Shown: in pieces, positions 21,170 through 30,078 of the stretch
How the letters are laid out: each line of letters opens with the position of its first letter
Numbering within the stretch: position 1 is the stretch's first letter
Source of the DNA: Candidatus Altimarinota bacterium
GTDB taxonomy: Bacteria; Patescibacteriota; Gracilibacteria; BD1-5; UBA2023
Direction of reading: 5' to 3'
Assembly (NCBI GenBank): GCA_023260135.1
Contig: JALQWG010000003.1
Span: 98,684-138,197 of the forward strand
Length of the DNA: 39,514 bases
Translations under genes and position numbers: made by a program
The notes under the pieces: model-generated
The model's database searches: none
The model's input: only the letters and a program-made list of their open reading frames with translations
Told to the model about the DNA's origin: nothing

Positions 21170-21580
21170 ATGGCAAAACTCTATATCAATCTTCCTGTAG
21201 AGAACCTCAAGACATCTATAGCATTCTACCAGGCTCTCGGATTCGTACAGAATATGGACTTCAGTGACGAAAAGGCTGCAGCCATGACACTCGATGATTC
21301 ACTCTCGGTCATGCTCCTCTCTCGGGATTTTTTCTCTCGGTTCGTCCCTACAGGCAAGACTATCTCAGACAGCCATACAACTACCGAGGTACTCAATGCC
21401 CTCGAACTCGACTCCAGAGAGGCGGTCGATACGATATTCGACAAGGCAATTGGAGCGGGCGGACAGAAGACGGTCGATACGTATGACTATGGGTTCATGT
21501 ATGGTCGCGATTTCCAGGATCCAGATGGGCATATCTGGGAAGCATTCTGGATGGATGTGAGTCAGATGCCGAAGGAATAA
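21170..21580 (+). CDS. VOC-superfamily protein (extradiol dioxygenase-like)
   Basis: A protein of 136 aa. LYINLPVENLKTSIAFYQALGF, LSVMLLSRDFF and the C-terminal RDFQDPDGHIWEAFWMD are typical of the lactoylglutathione-lyase-like group often annotated as bleomycin-resistance or YaeR-like. Metal-site residues could be His of DGHIWE and the terminal Glu, but this is not certain. No UGA codon inside. Confidence 0.85.
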   Translation: MAKLYINLPVENLKTSIAFYQALGFVQNMDFSDEKAAAMTLDDSLSVMLLSRDFFSRFVPTGKTISDSHTTTEVLNALELDSREAVDTIFDKAIGAGGQKTVDTYDYGFMYGRDFQDPDGHIWEAFWMDVSQMPKE

Positions 21581-21602
21581 TATACCATAACCCCCCTCTA
21601 CT

Positions 21603-21890
21603 ATGTTCCACAACTATCTCGAATACATCCGTGACAATCCACAATGATACTGGTTCAAGCGAAAACCATTTGGCTGGGGATGGACTCCTGTTAGGTGGCA
21701 GTGATGGCTCGTGATACTCACCTATATCATCATCATTGTACTCCTCGGACTCACACTCGACGAGAGCTCTACTCCACGAGAAGTATGACTCATGTTCGTT
21801 CTACCATTCATCATACTCACAACTCTCCTGATACGTATTTGCTACAAAAAATGAGAGAAACCGAAGTGGCAATGGTGATGGAAAAAATAA
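21603..21890 (+). CDS. Small two-helix membrane protein
   Basis: A protein of 95 aa visible only with UGA as glycine (six UGA codons). A tryptophan- and glycine-rich N-terminus (GYWFKRKPFGWGWTPVRW) precedes two hydrophobic helices (~residues 33-50 and ~65-80), and the end is KKGEKPKWQWGWKK. The aromatic, basic ends would lie at the membrane surface. I do not recognise the family, though similar W-rich small proteins are common in candidate phyla. Confidence 0.7.
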
Positions 21891-21904
21891 ACTCAACTCC
21901 CTCT

Positions 21905-22435
21905 ATGAATACTATACTCCTACAGACTCTACGAGACCGATTCGAACAGAATATGCACCGACATCCCGAGATGGAATGGGACAAGATAATGACCAAGCTC
22001 ATATCTTCTCCTCATACAGCCGCACTCGAACAGATGGAACTCACCGGAGGCGAGCCTGATGTTGTCTGATACAACGCCGCCCAGGACGAATACATCTATA
22101 TGGATTGTTCTCGAGAGAGCCCCATAGGACGTCGGAGCCTCTGCTACGATAGGGTGGCACTCGATGGCCGACGAGAAAATAAGCCCCGAGACTCAGTGCT
22201 CGATATGGCAGATGGGATGTGAGTCTCACTCCTGACTGAGGGTGAATACAGATGACTCCAGTCTATAGAACCATTCGATCTGAAGACATCCAGTTGGATA
22301 GTGACTCCGGACACTATACGCGCGCGTGGCGGAGCACTCTTCTGCGATAGACGATACGATACAGTATTCACCTATCACAATGGTGCAGATTCCTACTATG
22401 CGGCACGTGGATGGCGAGGAAAAGTCATCATCTAA
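21905..22435 (+). CDS. DUF4256 family protein
   Basis: A protein of 176 aa, the full length of the family. LQTLRDRFEQNMHRHPEMEW, LTGGEPDVVGYNA, YIYMDCSRESPIGRRSLCYD, GRRENKPRDS, LLTEGEYRGLQ, LKTSSWIVTP, GGALFCDRRYDTVFTYHNGA and SYYAARGWRG follow DUF4256 along its whole length. UGA replaces glycine in VVGYN, in DGMGVS and in YRGLQ. Function unknown; it is an abundant orphan in Bacilli and Bacteroidetes. Confidence 0.9.
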
Positions 22436-22476
22436 TACCAATAATTTATACACTTTATTTTCTCATTTTTTTACCT

Positions 22477-22875
22477 ATGAAACCAACATATATCGATGCA
22501 TTCGTCCTCGTCATACCCCGAGATAAAATCGACCGCTACAAAAAGATGGCAACCGATGGTTGCAATGTATGGATGCAGTTCGGCGCTCTCTCCTACCGAG
22601 AATGTATGGGTCATGATATCTCTGGAGTCCAAGAAGAAGGTATGGAGTCACTGCCATTCGGCACACTCGTGAATCTGAAGGACGATGAGACTGTCTGGTT
22701 CTCGTATATCGAATACGCATCGCGGGAACACCGTGACGAAGTCAATGCCAAGGTCATGGCACACTGGGAAGAGAAATTCAAAGACAATCCAGAAGCTATG
22801 AGTGAATATGGTGATGTGCTCGATATGAAGCGTATGTCTACTGGTGGTTTTAGCATCGAAGTGAGTAATGACTAA
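22477..22875 (+). CDS. DUF1428 (YbaA-like) protein
   Basis: A protein of 132 aa. TYIDAFVLVIPRDKIDRYKKM, WMQFGALSYRECMGHDI, LKDDETVWFSYIEYASREHR and KRMSTGGFSIEV match DUF1428, a ferredoxin-like-fold family of unknown function. ATG 22477 is preferred over the upstream in-frame ATG because the extension lacks family similarity. No UGA. Confidence 0.9.
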   Translation: MKPTYIDAFVLVIPRDKIDRYKKMATDGCNVWMQFGALSYRECMGHDISGVQEEGMESLPFGTLVNLKDDETVWFSYIEYASREHRDEVNAKVMAHWEEKFKDNPEAMSEYGDVLDMKRMSTGGFSIEVSND

Positions 22876-22900
22876 TCTATGCGGAACGGACAAAATCTAT

Positions 22901-22927
22901 TTGCAATATCATAAAAAAAGTTATAAT
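22901..22927 (+). promoter_or_regulatory. Promoter of the toxin-antitoxin-like pair, predicted leaderless
   Basis: TTGCAA (22901-22906), a 15-nt spacer and TATAAT (22922-22927), with the ATG six bases after the -10. The string TATAATTCTCTCATG is identical to that before csaA. Confidence 0.65.
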
Positions 22928-22933
22928 TCTCTC

Positions 22934-23113
22934 ATGTCTACAGCCGTATACTCATCGCGTACTCTCGAGAAGAAAATAGATTCCACCGTCACCAAGATGG
23001 AGGATCTCTATGCATACGCACGCGTACTCCGCTCTGAACTCGAGTATTCTCGTGGAGAGTACCAGACTCATACCACTGCCAAGTCACTTATCCATGAGCT
23101 GGAAAATCAGTAA
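22934..23113 (+). CDS. Small helical protein, probable antitoxin
   Basis: A protein of 59 aa, soluble and mostly helical (SRTLEKKIDSTVTKMEDLYA, YARVLRSELEYSRG). Its last 20 bases overlap the start of a RelE-like gene, the typical layout of a two-gene toxin-antitoxin operon with the antitoxin first. I do not recognise a DNA-binding motif, so the antitoxin call rests on size, promoter and overlap. Confidence 0.6.
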   Translation: MSTAVYSSRTLEKKIDSTVTKMEDLYAYARVLRSELEYSRGEYQTHTTAKSLIHELENQ

Positions 23114-23372
23114 TACATCTCACTTCAAGACTCAATACAGACTCCTTCCGCACCATATCAGACTATCCGCGAAAGGAGTTTTTGAACTTCTCGAAGAGTG
23201 ACCCTACCATGAACAACTCAGGCTCCACAGACTGAGGAAGCCTCTCTCCAACTATCATGCACTCTCTATAGACCCTGACTATCGTATCATCTGTCGTATC
23301 ATCGAGTCAGAGCAGACTATCGTCCTCCATGATATAGGAACTCACGAGATATACAGGAACTTCTGAGCCTAA
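23094..23372 (+). CDS. RelE/YafQ-like toxin of a type II toxin-antitoxin pair
   Basis: A protein of 92 aa. YRLLPHHIRLSAKGVFELL, LRLHRLRKPLSNYHALSID, YRIICRIIESEQTIVLHDIG and THEIYRNF follow the RelE/ParE-superfamily pattern: short alpha helices, then an antiparallel sheet ending LLDIGTHDEVY in relatives. Active enzymes cut mRNA on the ribosome. Two glycines (EEGPYH and FGA) are UGA. The first ATG overlaps the upstream gene by 20 nt. Whether it is still active is unknown. Confidence 0.8.
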
Positions 23373-23381
23373 TCCTCACAC

Positions 23382-23732
23382 ATGCACAACACCAAAGTAT
23401 TCACTATGCCATTCGCGAAGGTCTATCCACTCTATATCACCAAGGTAGAGCGTAAGTGAAGAACAAAATCGGAACTCGATGAGGTCATCATGTGGCTCAC
23501 GGGATATGATGAGGCGTGACTCGCGAGGGTTATAGAGTCTCAGACTGACTTCGAGACGTTCTTCGCGGAGGCACCACACCTGAATCCAGCTCGTACACTC
23601 ATCACAGGAACTATCTGTGGATATCGGATCGAGGATATGGAGGATGGACTCATGCGGGAGATCCGATATATGGACAAGCTCGTGGATGAGCTCGCAAAGG
23701 GGAAAAAGATGGAGAAGGTGTTGAGGGGATAA
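23382..23732 (+). CDS. DUF2200 family protein
   Basis: A protein of 116 aa. [40 protein letters not shown] and [17 protein letters not shown] match DUF2200, small soluble proteins of unknown function. The glycine in KGRTK is UGA, as is one in EAGLAR. A copy of the dispersed repeat begins 16 bases after its stop. Confidence 0.88.
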
Positions 23733-23747
23733 AAAAATCCGTTGTTC

Positions 23748-23847
23748 CGTCATTGCGAGGTACGATGTGCGACCGGAGGGAGCCATACCCCCGAATGCGA
23801 GCAGCCGATGAAATCGGTGCGACACATGAGAGGGGTGAGCAATCCAG
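23748..23847 (+). repeat. Dispersed repeat element, intergenic copy
   Basis: Begins CGTCATTGCGAGG and ends GAGCAATCCAG, inverted-repeat ends of the family. The interior (GATGTGCGACC..GGGAGCCATAC..CGAATGCGAGCA..TCGGTGCGACACATGAG) matches the recJ copy (10013) and, inverted, the 38508 copy. It lies between DUF2200 and the restriction-modification genes. Confidence 0.88.
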
Positions 23848-23858
23848 TTTTTCTGGCG

Positions 23859-23886
23859 TTGCAATTATGAGAGAAAATGATAGAAT
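23859..23886 (+). promoter_or_regulatory. Promoter of the restriction-modification pair
   Basis: TTGCAA (23859-23864), a 16-nt spacer and TAGAAT (23881-23886). The 19-base block TTGCAATTATGAGAGAAAA and most of the next 10 bases are the same as in the Fic promoter at 31380-31407. Confidence 0.6.
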
Positions 23887-23913
23887 CACAGAAACTGATT
23901 ATCCACTTTAAAA

Positions 23914-25173
23914 ATGTCTAAAAAGAAATTTACCTTTATTGATTTATTTGCATGAATCTGAGGATTTAGAATACCATTGGAGGAGTATGGTGGAAAAAGT
24001 GTTGGTTATTCAGAAATAGATAAAACAGCACTTGAAATTTATAGGAATAATTTTCAAACAACTGAAGATGAATATCTTGGGGATATTACGAAACCGCGAA
24101 GCTTCCCGTATGCTGATATAGTCACAGGTGGTGTTCCCTGTCAGTCTTGGTCTGTTGCTGGAAAAAAACATGGCTTTGAAGATCCAAGAGGAGCATTATG
24201 GTTTGATACAATTAAATTTGTAGGAGCTGTAAAACCCAAAGCATTTATTTTTGAGAATGTTAAATGATTAGCTGATCCAAGAAATAAAGAAAATCTTGAG
24301 CTTATAATAAGATCGTTTGAGGATTTGGATTATGTGGTTAACTATAAAGTTTTAAACGCATTTGATTTTTGATTACCTCAAAATAGAGAAAGAATATTTA
24401 TTGTTGGAGTACAGAAATCAATAAGTAAGAAATTCGAGTTTCCTCAAAATTATACATCTCTACCACATTTATCAGAAATTTTAGAAAACTTTTATAACAA
24501 GGACAAAAGACATGCATTTAACAATGATACTATTAAAAATTCTTTTAATATGTCATACAATGTAAATAGAGATAACTACTTTACTTTTTGTGATACAAGA
24601 AATGGTCAGCATAGCATACATTCTTGGGATATTATAGATACTACAGCATCAGAAAAATTGATTTGTGAGGCAATAATGAAAAATAGACGGAAAAAGATCT
24701 ATGGAGAAAAGGATGGAAATCCTTTAAGTTTTGACGCTATAAGTAATCTTGTGAAAGACTTAGATGTTAATGATTTAAATTCCCTAATTGAGAAGAAAAT
24801 ACTTACATATAAAAATGGTAAATATGATTTTGTTAATTCCAAGAACTCATCTGGAATATTTGGTATATATAGAATATATACCCCAGATTCTCATGTTTTT
24901 TCTACACTGACAAAAACGGGCGTAAGGGATCTTGTGACTGAAGTAAGTATTCCAAATAATATTAAAAATAAAAAAGATTTCTTCATTAAGGAAATCTATA
25001 AAAAGAAACTATATAGGAAGATCTCAATTAGAGAAGGGGCAAGGATCCAATGATTTCCGGAAACTCTTATTCTACCTGATAATTATGGAAAGAGCTTAGC
25101 AGTATTGGGTAATGCTCTTTGAGTAAATATAGTTAGAGAAATAGCAAAAAATCTTTTAACTACCATAAATTAA
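23914..25173 (+). CDS. DNA (cytosine-5) methyltransferase of a type II restriction-modification system
   Basis: A protein of 419 aa. Motif I FIDLFAGIGGFR (first and second glycines of GIGG are UGA), motif IV VPCQSWSVAGK (Cys76), motif VI FENV (114-116), motif VIII PQNRERIFIVGV and the terminal motifs RKISIREGARIQGFPE and GNALGVNIVREI define a C5 methylase. The variable target-recognition region lies between residues ~200 and ~370. It methylates one cytosine in the site cut by the endonuclease encoded next. It is much more AT-rich than the flanking genes (Leu TTA, Lys AAA, Asn AAT), a sign of transfer, yet keeps UGA-glycine codons. Confidence 0.93.
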
Positions 25174-25178
25174 AAAAT

Positions 25179-25925
25179 ATGAAAAAATATAACTTAGGCT
25201 TTATATCAGATGAAGATATATTCAACCATGTTAGGCGTACAGTAGAGTGATATAGATTTGAAACGAATCTTAAAACATTCAATAAGAATCTTATTGATCC
25301 CATAAAAATGACATTTGATTCAAAGGTCTATGGTATTGATATTATTCAAGGAATTGAAAATGAAGTCATAAGACAAGTGGATAAAACCAATAGTAATTTA
25401 ATATGATATTTTCATCAAAATATTTTTAAATATATAAGTAAAGATTGGACTGTACCAAAGCAAGGTTTCGATGTGATAAATGAAAAATTAAATATTTTTG
25501 TCGAAATGAAGTATAAGCATAATACTATGAACGCAAATTCTTCTCAAAAAACATATATCAATATGCAGAGTAAGATTCTTAATAACGATAAAGCAGTATG
25601 TATGCTTGTTGAGGTTATAGCAAAGAATAGTCAGGATATTCCATGGATTATAACAGTAGATGGAAAACAATCAAACAACAAAAGAATTAGAAGAGTTTCT
25701 ATAGATAAATTTTATGAAATTGTTACAGGAGATAAATATGCTTTCAAAAGATTATGTGAAATTTTACCTTCTGTAATAGAAGATGTTGTCTCAGTAACGA
25801 AAGGTAAAGAAAGTATGAATAGTGTTATAGAAGAATTAAAATCATATTCGGAGAATACACTGAAGAGTTTATATTTACTCTCTTTTGAAAAATATGATTG
25901 ATTTGATTCTTTTAATTTAGGATAA
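25179..25925 (+). CDS. Type II restriction endonuclease, Eco47II-like
   Basis: A protein of 248 aa. LNIFVEMKYKHNTMNANSSQ, CMLVEVIAKNSQDIPW, RIRRVSIDKFYEIVTGDKYA and FKRLCEILP match the Eco47II/Sau96I-like restriction-enzyme family, whose members cut GGNCC. The E-x-K pair in VEMKYKH with Asp of GFDVI upstream is a plausible PD-(D/E)xK site. Three UGA-glycines occur (VEGYRFE, LIGYFH, DGFDS). Five bases after the methylase stop; same AT-rich composition, so the two arrived together. Confidence 0.85.
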
Positions 25926-25989
25926 TACTGCTTCCGTAACATTATCCCTTTTAGAGTCTTGATAAAAAAATGAACAATAAAACAACTTC

Positions 25990-27294
25990 ATGAAATCCTC
26001 CACCCTCTTCTCTCACATTCTCGCCAACTCAGCCACAGGAACTTTTACGAATATGCTCCTCTGGTTCGCAATCACGTTCTGGGCATACCTCGAGACACAG
26101 AGTGTATTCGTCACTGGGGTACTCGGCGGAGTGTATCTCATCTTGAATCTCCTCGGTGGGATATCATTCGGATCTTTTGTCGACCATCATCCGAAGCGGT
26201 ATGTCATGCTCGTATCGAGTTTTGCATCGCTTGTATTTTATGCACTCGGATTCTCCATGCTCGCACTCCTCCCGAGTAATACTTGGGGTGATGTGACCAA
26301 TATGTGGCTCTGGATTTTTATCCTCACAGTGATGCTCTGAGTTGCTGCAGGCAATATTCGTATGATAGCCCTCTCGACGCTCATCACACTCCTCGTTCCT
26401 GAGTGAGAACGCGACAAGGCCAATGGAAAAGTCGGGATGATACAATGACTCGTCTTCACGGTGGTATCGGCTTTTTCTTGAGTGATCATCGGGCAACTCG
26501 GCATGATATGGGCAGTTGGTATCGGTGTAGTCGTCATGCCCGCAGTCATCATGCACCTCCTCATGCTCCGATTCCCTCCTGAGACGCACCTCGATGAGCG
26601 ACACGACGATGATAAGAAGGTGGATATCCGAGGGACAATTCGCATCATCCTCTCGATACCTGGACTCATGGCGATGATATTTTTCGCGATGATCAATAAC
26701 TTTATCGGAGGAGTATTTATGTCGCTCATGGACGCATATGGACTCTCACTCGTATCGGTCGAGATATGGTGAGTAGTGCTCGCAGTGACAAGTATCGGAT
26801 TCATCGTGGGTGGGAGTATCGTTGCCAAGTACGGACTCGGGCGGAATCCAGTTTTTACCCTCCTCGCGATCAGCGTACTCAGTTGGACTATATGTATCAT
26901 ATTCCCAACAGTTGCATCGATATATTTTGTCAGTATAGGATTCTTCGTCTGGATGATCGTGTGACCGATAGCAGAAGCATGCGAGCAGACTATCATGCAG
27001 AAAGTAGTACCACTAGAACGTCAGTGACGAGTATTTGGATTCGGACAGTCACTCGAAAATATTGCATCACCTTTTACAGCATTCCTCATCGGACCACTCA
27101 CACAGTTCATTGTGATGCCATGGTTCGCATCGACGAGTGGAGTCGAGATATTCGGTGGATGGTGGGGTACCACTCCAGACCGCGCGATGGCACTCGTATT
27201 TGTCGTGGCTGGACTCATCGGACTCATCGTGACACTCATAGCATTCACGACACGGAGTTACAAAAATCTCTCCCATTCATATCTGGGAGAGTAG
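25990..27294 (+). CDS. Major facilitator superfamily transporter
   Basis: A protein of 434 aa with about 12 hydrophobic segments. GGISFGSFVDHHPKRYVMLVSS is the loop 2-3 motif A (G-x-x-x-D-x-x-x-R). EGERDKANGKVGMIQGL and LERQGRVFGFGQSLENIASP are typical of the MFS_3/enterobactin-exporter-like group. Many UGA-glycines, including MLGVAAG and VEIWGVV. The substrate is not evident; related proteins are drug or siderophore exporters. TAG stop abuts the convergent EcsC gene and the last codons carry that gene's terminator. Confidence 0.9.
27262..27291 (-). terminator. Terminator of the EcsC gene, inside the MFS 3' end
   Basis: CTCTCCCA (27268-27275) pairs with TGGGAGAG (27284-27291). On the minus strand the stem is followed by ATTTTTG. 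It overlaps the last coding bases of the convergent transporter gene, saving intergenic space. Confidence 0.6.
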
Positions 27295-27948
27295 TTACAT
27301 CTTGCTGGATTCCTCGACTGTCTCGTCGATGAATACCTCGATAGAGTTCCGAGCAATACGGCGGGTGAAGTAGTAGTTGATCCCGCCTCCGACGAGTCAT
27401 CCGACGAGTGGGACTGCGAGTCCTACGGAGATGAGTCACTTGGAGCCGAATATAGAGAAGAGTCTGATTCAGATTTTTTTGTTCACTGCGAGGAGTACTT
27501 TTGCGGGAACTTTTTTGACGAAGCTGAATGTTATCTTCTTTGCGGTTGGCTTCATACCTACCTTGATAAATATATCTTGTACCTCTGTTCCGAGGAGGAT
27601 AGAGAGGACGACGGTTTTCATATCTGGATCATAGAGATCCTTGCCTCCGATATAGGCTATCGCGAGTATCATGCGTATCTGCACGAGGAATGTCACATAC
27701 ATATCTGCAGGGACAGTGAGTGGTATCGTGATGAGTCCACCGAGAGACGCGACGAACCCTGATGATGATGTCTTGGTGATCTCACTGCGGATGAGTCTTT
27801 TTGCTGCATCATGCTTGTCCCGAGTCTTCGACGTGTATCATCGTGCCAATACCTCGGCAGAATCGAAGTGCTTGTCTCACTCGATAGATTTTTTGTAGAG
27901 GTCGTCGAGTATCTGGAGGAATGTCTCTTGGTTAATCGGGTTTTTCAT
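27295..27948 (-). CDS. EcsC-family protein
   Basis: A protein of 217 aa. LGGLITIPLTVPADMYVTFLVQ, RMILAIAYIGG and the C-terminal LVGGLVGGGINYYFTRRIAR match the EcsC family, membrane-associated proteins with amphipathic helices. In Bacillus EcsC belongs to an ABC-transporter operon, but stand-alone EcsC proteins are common and of unknown role. UGA-glycines occur in KIGIRLF, SKGLIS and VGGLV. The first residues (~1-60) are charged and helical. Confidence 0.82.
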
Positions 27949-28003
27949 ATAGGTAGTATATCTCAAAAAAGGAGAAAACACAAATATTCAAAAAGGCTCA
28001 ACT

Positions 28004-28030
28004 TTGAAAAAGAGATAAAAACCATACAAT
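28004..28030 (+). promoter_or_regulatory. Putative promoter of the AraC-like gene
   Basis: TTGAAA (28004-28009), a 15-nt spacer and TACAAT (28025-28030), seven bases before the ATG; again a near-leaderless layout. It lies in the 89-nt divergent gap to the EcsC gene (27949-28037). Confidence 0.45.
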
Positions 28031-28037
28031 ATACCAT

Positions 28038-28722
28038 ATGTCGTCACACAGCCATATAACACAACTCCATCCACAAAAAAACTATACCGAATATCCTGTA
28101 GGAAAATACATGCAGAATATCGTTCACTTATACTGGTCACTTCGTACTGATGAAGAGATAGGATTTGAGGCTATACCTGATGGTTGCATAGATATCGTTA
28201 TATGTCATTCGTTATGACAATGCCTCATTGTACCAACACCAAAAAAAGAAACAAGCCTACGATATACCTAGAAATATAGAATTATTTTGAATCCGTTTTT
28301 TGCCACTGATGGCACAGAGTATATTCCCGAAGATACACCTCAGCAAAGAAGATACACTCATAGAGCTATCATGATTTTATCCTGAGGTGTCCATGGAACT
28401 CATCGATATAGTCATAGGAAACCACGATACTGAATGTATGATTCTAGAACTAGAATCATACCTCTATAGCATGATGAATATAAAAAATACCCGAAAAACA
28501 CAATCATCCAAAAGACAGTTCCAACGAGATATGATACGACAGACCTGAGTCACCCCAAAATACCTCCAGAGAATATTACGGCTACAAGAAACCATAGCAG
28601 CGATAAAAACAGAATGATCCCCTAACGATAGGGCTCGATTCTACTATGACCAATCACATATGATCAGAGAGTTTCGCTTACTCACGGGTGATACACCGGG
28701 GGAATTGATAAAAAAACTATAA
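28038..28722 (+). pseudogene. AraC-family regulator with one frameshift
   Basis: The first frame (28038-28271, ending TAG) gives YPVGKYMQNIVHLYWSL and EAIPDGCIDIVICHS, the N-terminal domain of AraC regulators of the DUF6597 type. The second frame, +1, resumes with NIELFGIRFLP and continues to the DNA-binding domain: SSKRQFQRDMIRQTGVTPKYLQRI and DQSHMIREFRLLTGDTPGEL, ending TAA at 28722. Removing one base from the A7 run at 28241-28247 restores a 227-aa protein. UGA-glycines occur in both halves. The shift could be a true mutation, a sequencing error in the homopolymer, or slippage. It probably controlled the monooxygenase next to it. Confidence 0.75.
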
Positions 28723-28732
28723 TAAAATTGTC

Positions 28733-28748
28733 TGTATTGTACAATACA
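28733..28748. promoter_or_regulatory. 16-nt perfect palindrome, putative operator
   Basis: TGTATTGTACAATACA is a perfect palindrome in the 79-nt gap between the AraC-like gene and the monooxygenase. Its size and symmetry fit a dimeric repressor site. A hairpin role is less likely since no loop or T run exists. The cognate protein is not known. Confidence 0.5.
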
Positions 28749-28801
28749 AACTCTACCATATTCATATCCTCGATAGTGTATCCCTCACTACAGAACACAC
28801 T

Positions 28802-30005
28802 ATGAAAAATAAAAATATTCTCATATCTGGAGCAGGTATAGCCTGAGAATCTCTCGCATATTGGCTCATACAGTACGGATTTCCAGGTGACTATCATAGA
28901 ATCCGCCCGAAAAATCCGAGATGGTTGATACTCGATTGATTTCTTTGGTGCTGGATATGATATTGCTGAACGCATGTGAATCCTCGAGGAGATAGTAGAA
29001 CGCGACATAGTTGTAGATGAACTCTCATTTGTCTCGGAGACAGGTTCACGATATGGTTGACTCAATCTCATTGCGCTACGAGAAACCCTGAACTGAAGAT
29101 TCCACAGTATACATCGGAGTGATCTCGCATCAATAATACATGATGCCATAACCCCTAATAGTGTTCGATACATTTTTGGGAATTCGATACAAGAGATACT
29201 TGAGGATGAGGATGGAGTAAGCGTGGTCTATCGAGAAGGTGGCAGTGAAAAATTCGATCTTGTTATCGGGGCTGATTGACTTCACTCTCGTGTGAGGAGA
29301 CTCATATTCTGAGAAGAGGAACAGTTCGAGCATTTTATGTGATACTACGTATCGTCCTACACAACTGATAATATCCTCTATCTCGCGGACAAGGGTATGA
29401 GTTGTACTGTTCCATGAAGACAGACTCTTATCTACCCGATACCTGGAGACAGAATGACTGTTGTCTATATTCTCAAGTCTGACAAAAAGCTCATCTACGA
29501 CAGACATAACAGAGAAGAACAGGAGAAGATAGTCATCGATGCATTCAGTGATGTGTGACCATATTGACACATGCTCAATGAAAAACTTCATGAAGCTGAT
29601 GATTTTTATTTTGATACGGTGAGTCAGATACATATGTCCAATTGGACAAAGTGAAGAGTAGCTCTCGTATGAGATGCCTGTGCATGTCCTTCACTCCTTT
29701 CTGGACAATGATCTACCCTCGCTATGGTGGGATCATATATACTTGCATGAGAACTCTATCGATCAGACGGAGATTATACAGTAGCTTTTTCTGAATATGA
29801 AAAACTATTTATGTCATTCATCACACTCAAACAAAAAAATGCACAAAAACTCGCTCGTTCATTTGTTCCAAAAAGTTGATTCTGAATATGGCTTCGAGAT
29901 TTTATCAGTAGTCACCTATTCTCACCTCTATTTCCAAAAAAATTCCTTATGGAATACCTAACAGACAATCAACTCAAGATAACAGACTATAAAAAAGACA
30001 GATAA
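28802..30005 (+). pseudogene. FAD-dependent monooxygenase (TetX-like) with one frameshift
   Basis: The N-terminal frame gives KNILISGAGIAGESLAYWLI, the FAD-binding GxGxxG (last G UGA). At GGATTTCC (28877-28884) the reading must shift by one base. The second frame then runs uninterrupted: FQVTIIESARKIRDGGYSID, LVIGADGLHSRVRRLIFG, and VALVGDACACPSLLSGQGST, the two other FAD/NAD(P)H motifs of PheA/TetX-type hydroxylases. With one T removed it would be about 400 aa and complete. Many UGA-glycines lie in the intact part, including GADG and VGDA. The shift is either a mutation or a sequence error. Relatives oxidise tetracyclines or aromatic compounds. Confidence 0.8.
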
Positions 30006-30078
30006 AACGTGAATTTTGTCTGAAGATATTAGGCACATATACGAAAGTTATTATACTGGCGAGGTATAACTTTTTTCT

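Noticed and set aside
26238-26996. 252-codon minus-strand open frame
   Set aside because: Shadow of the MFS transporter gene; composition is Thr/Ile/Met-rich as expected for the antisense of membrane codons.
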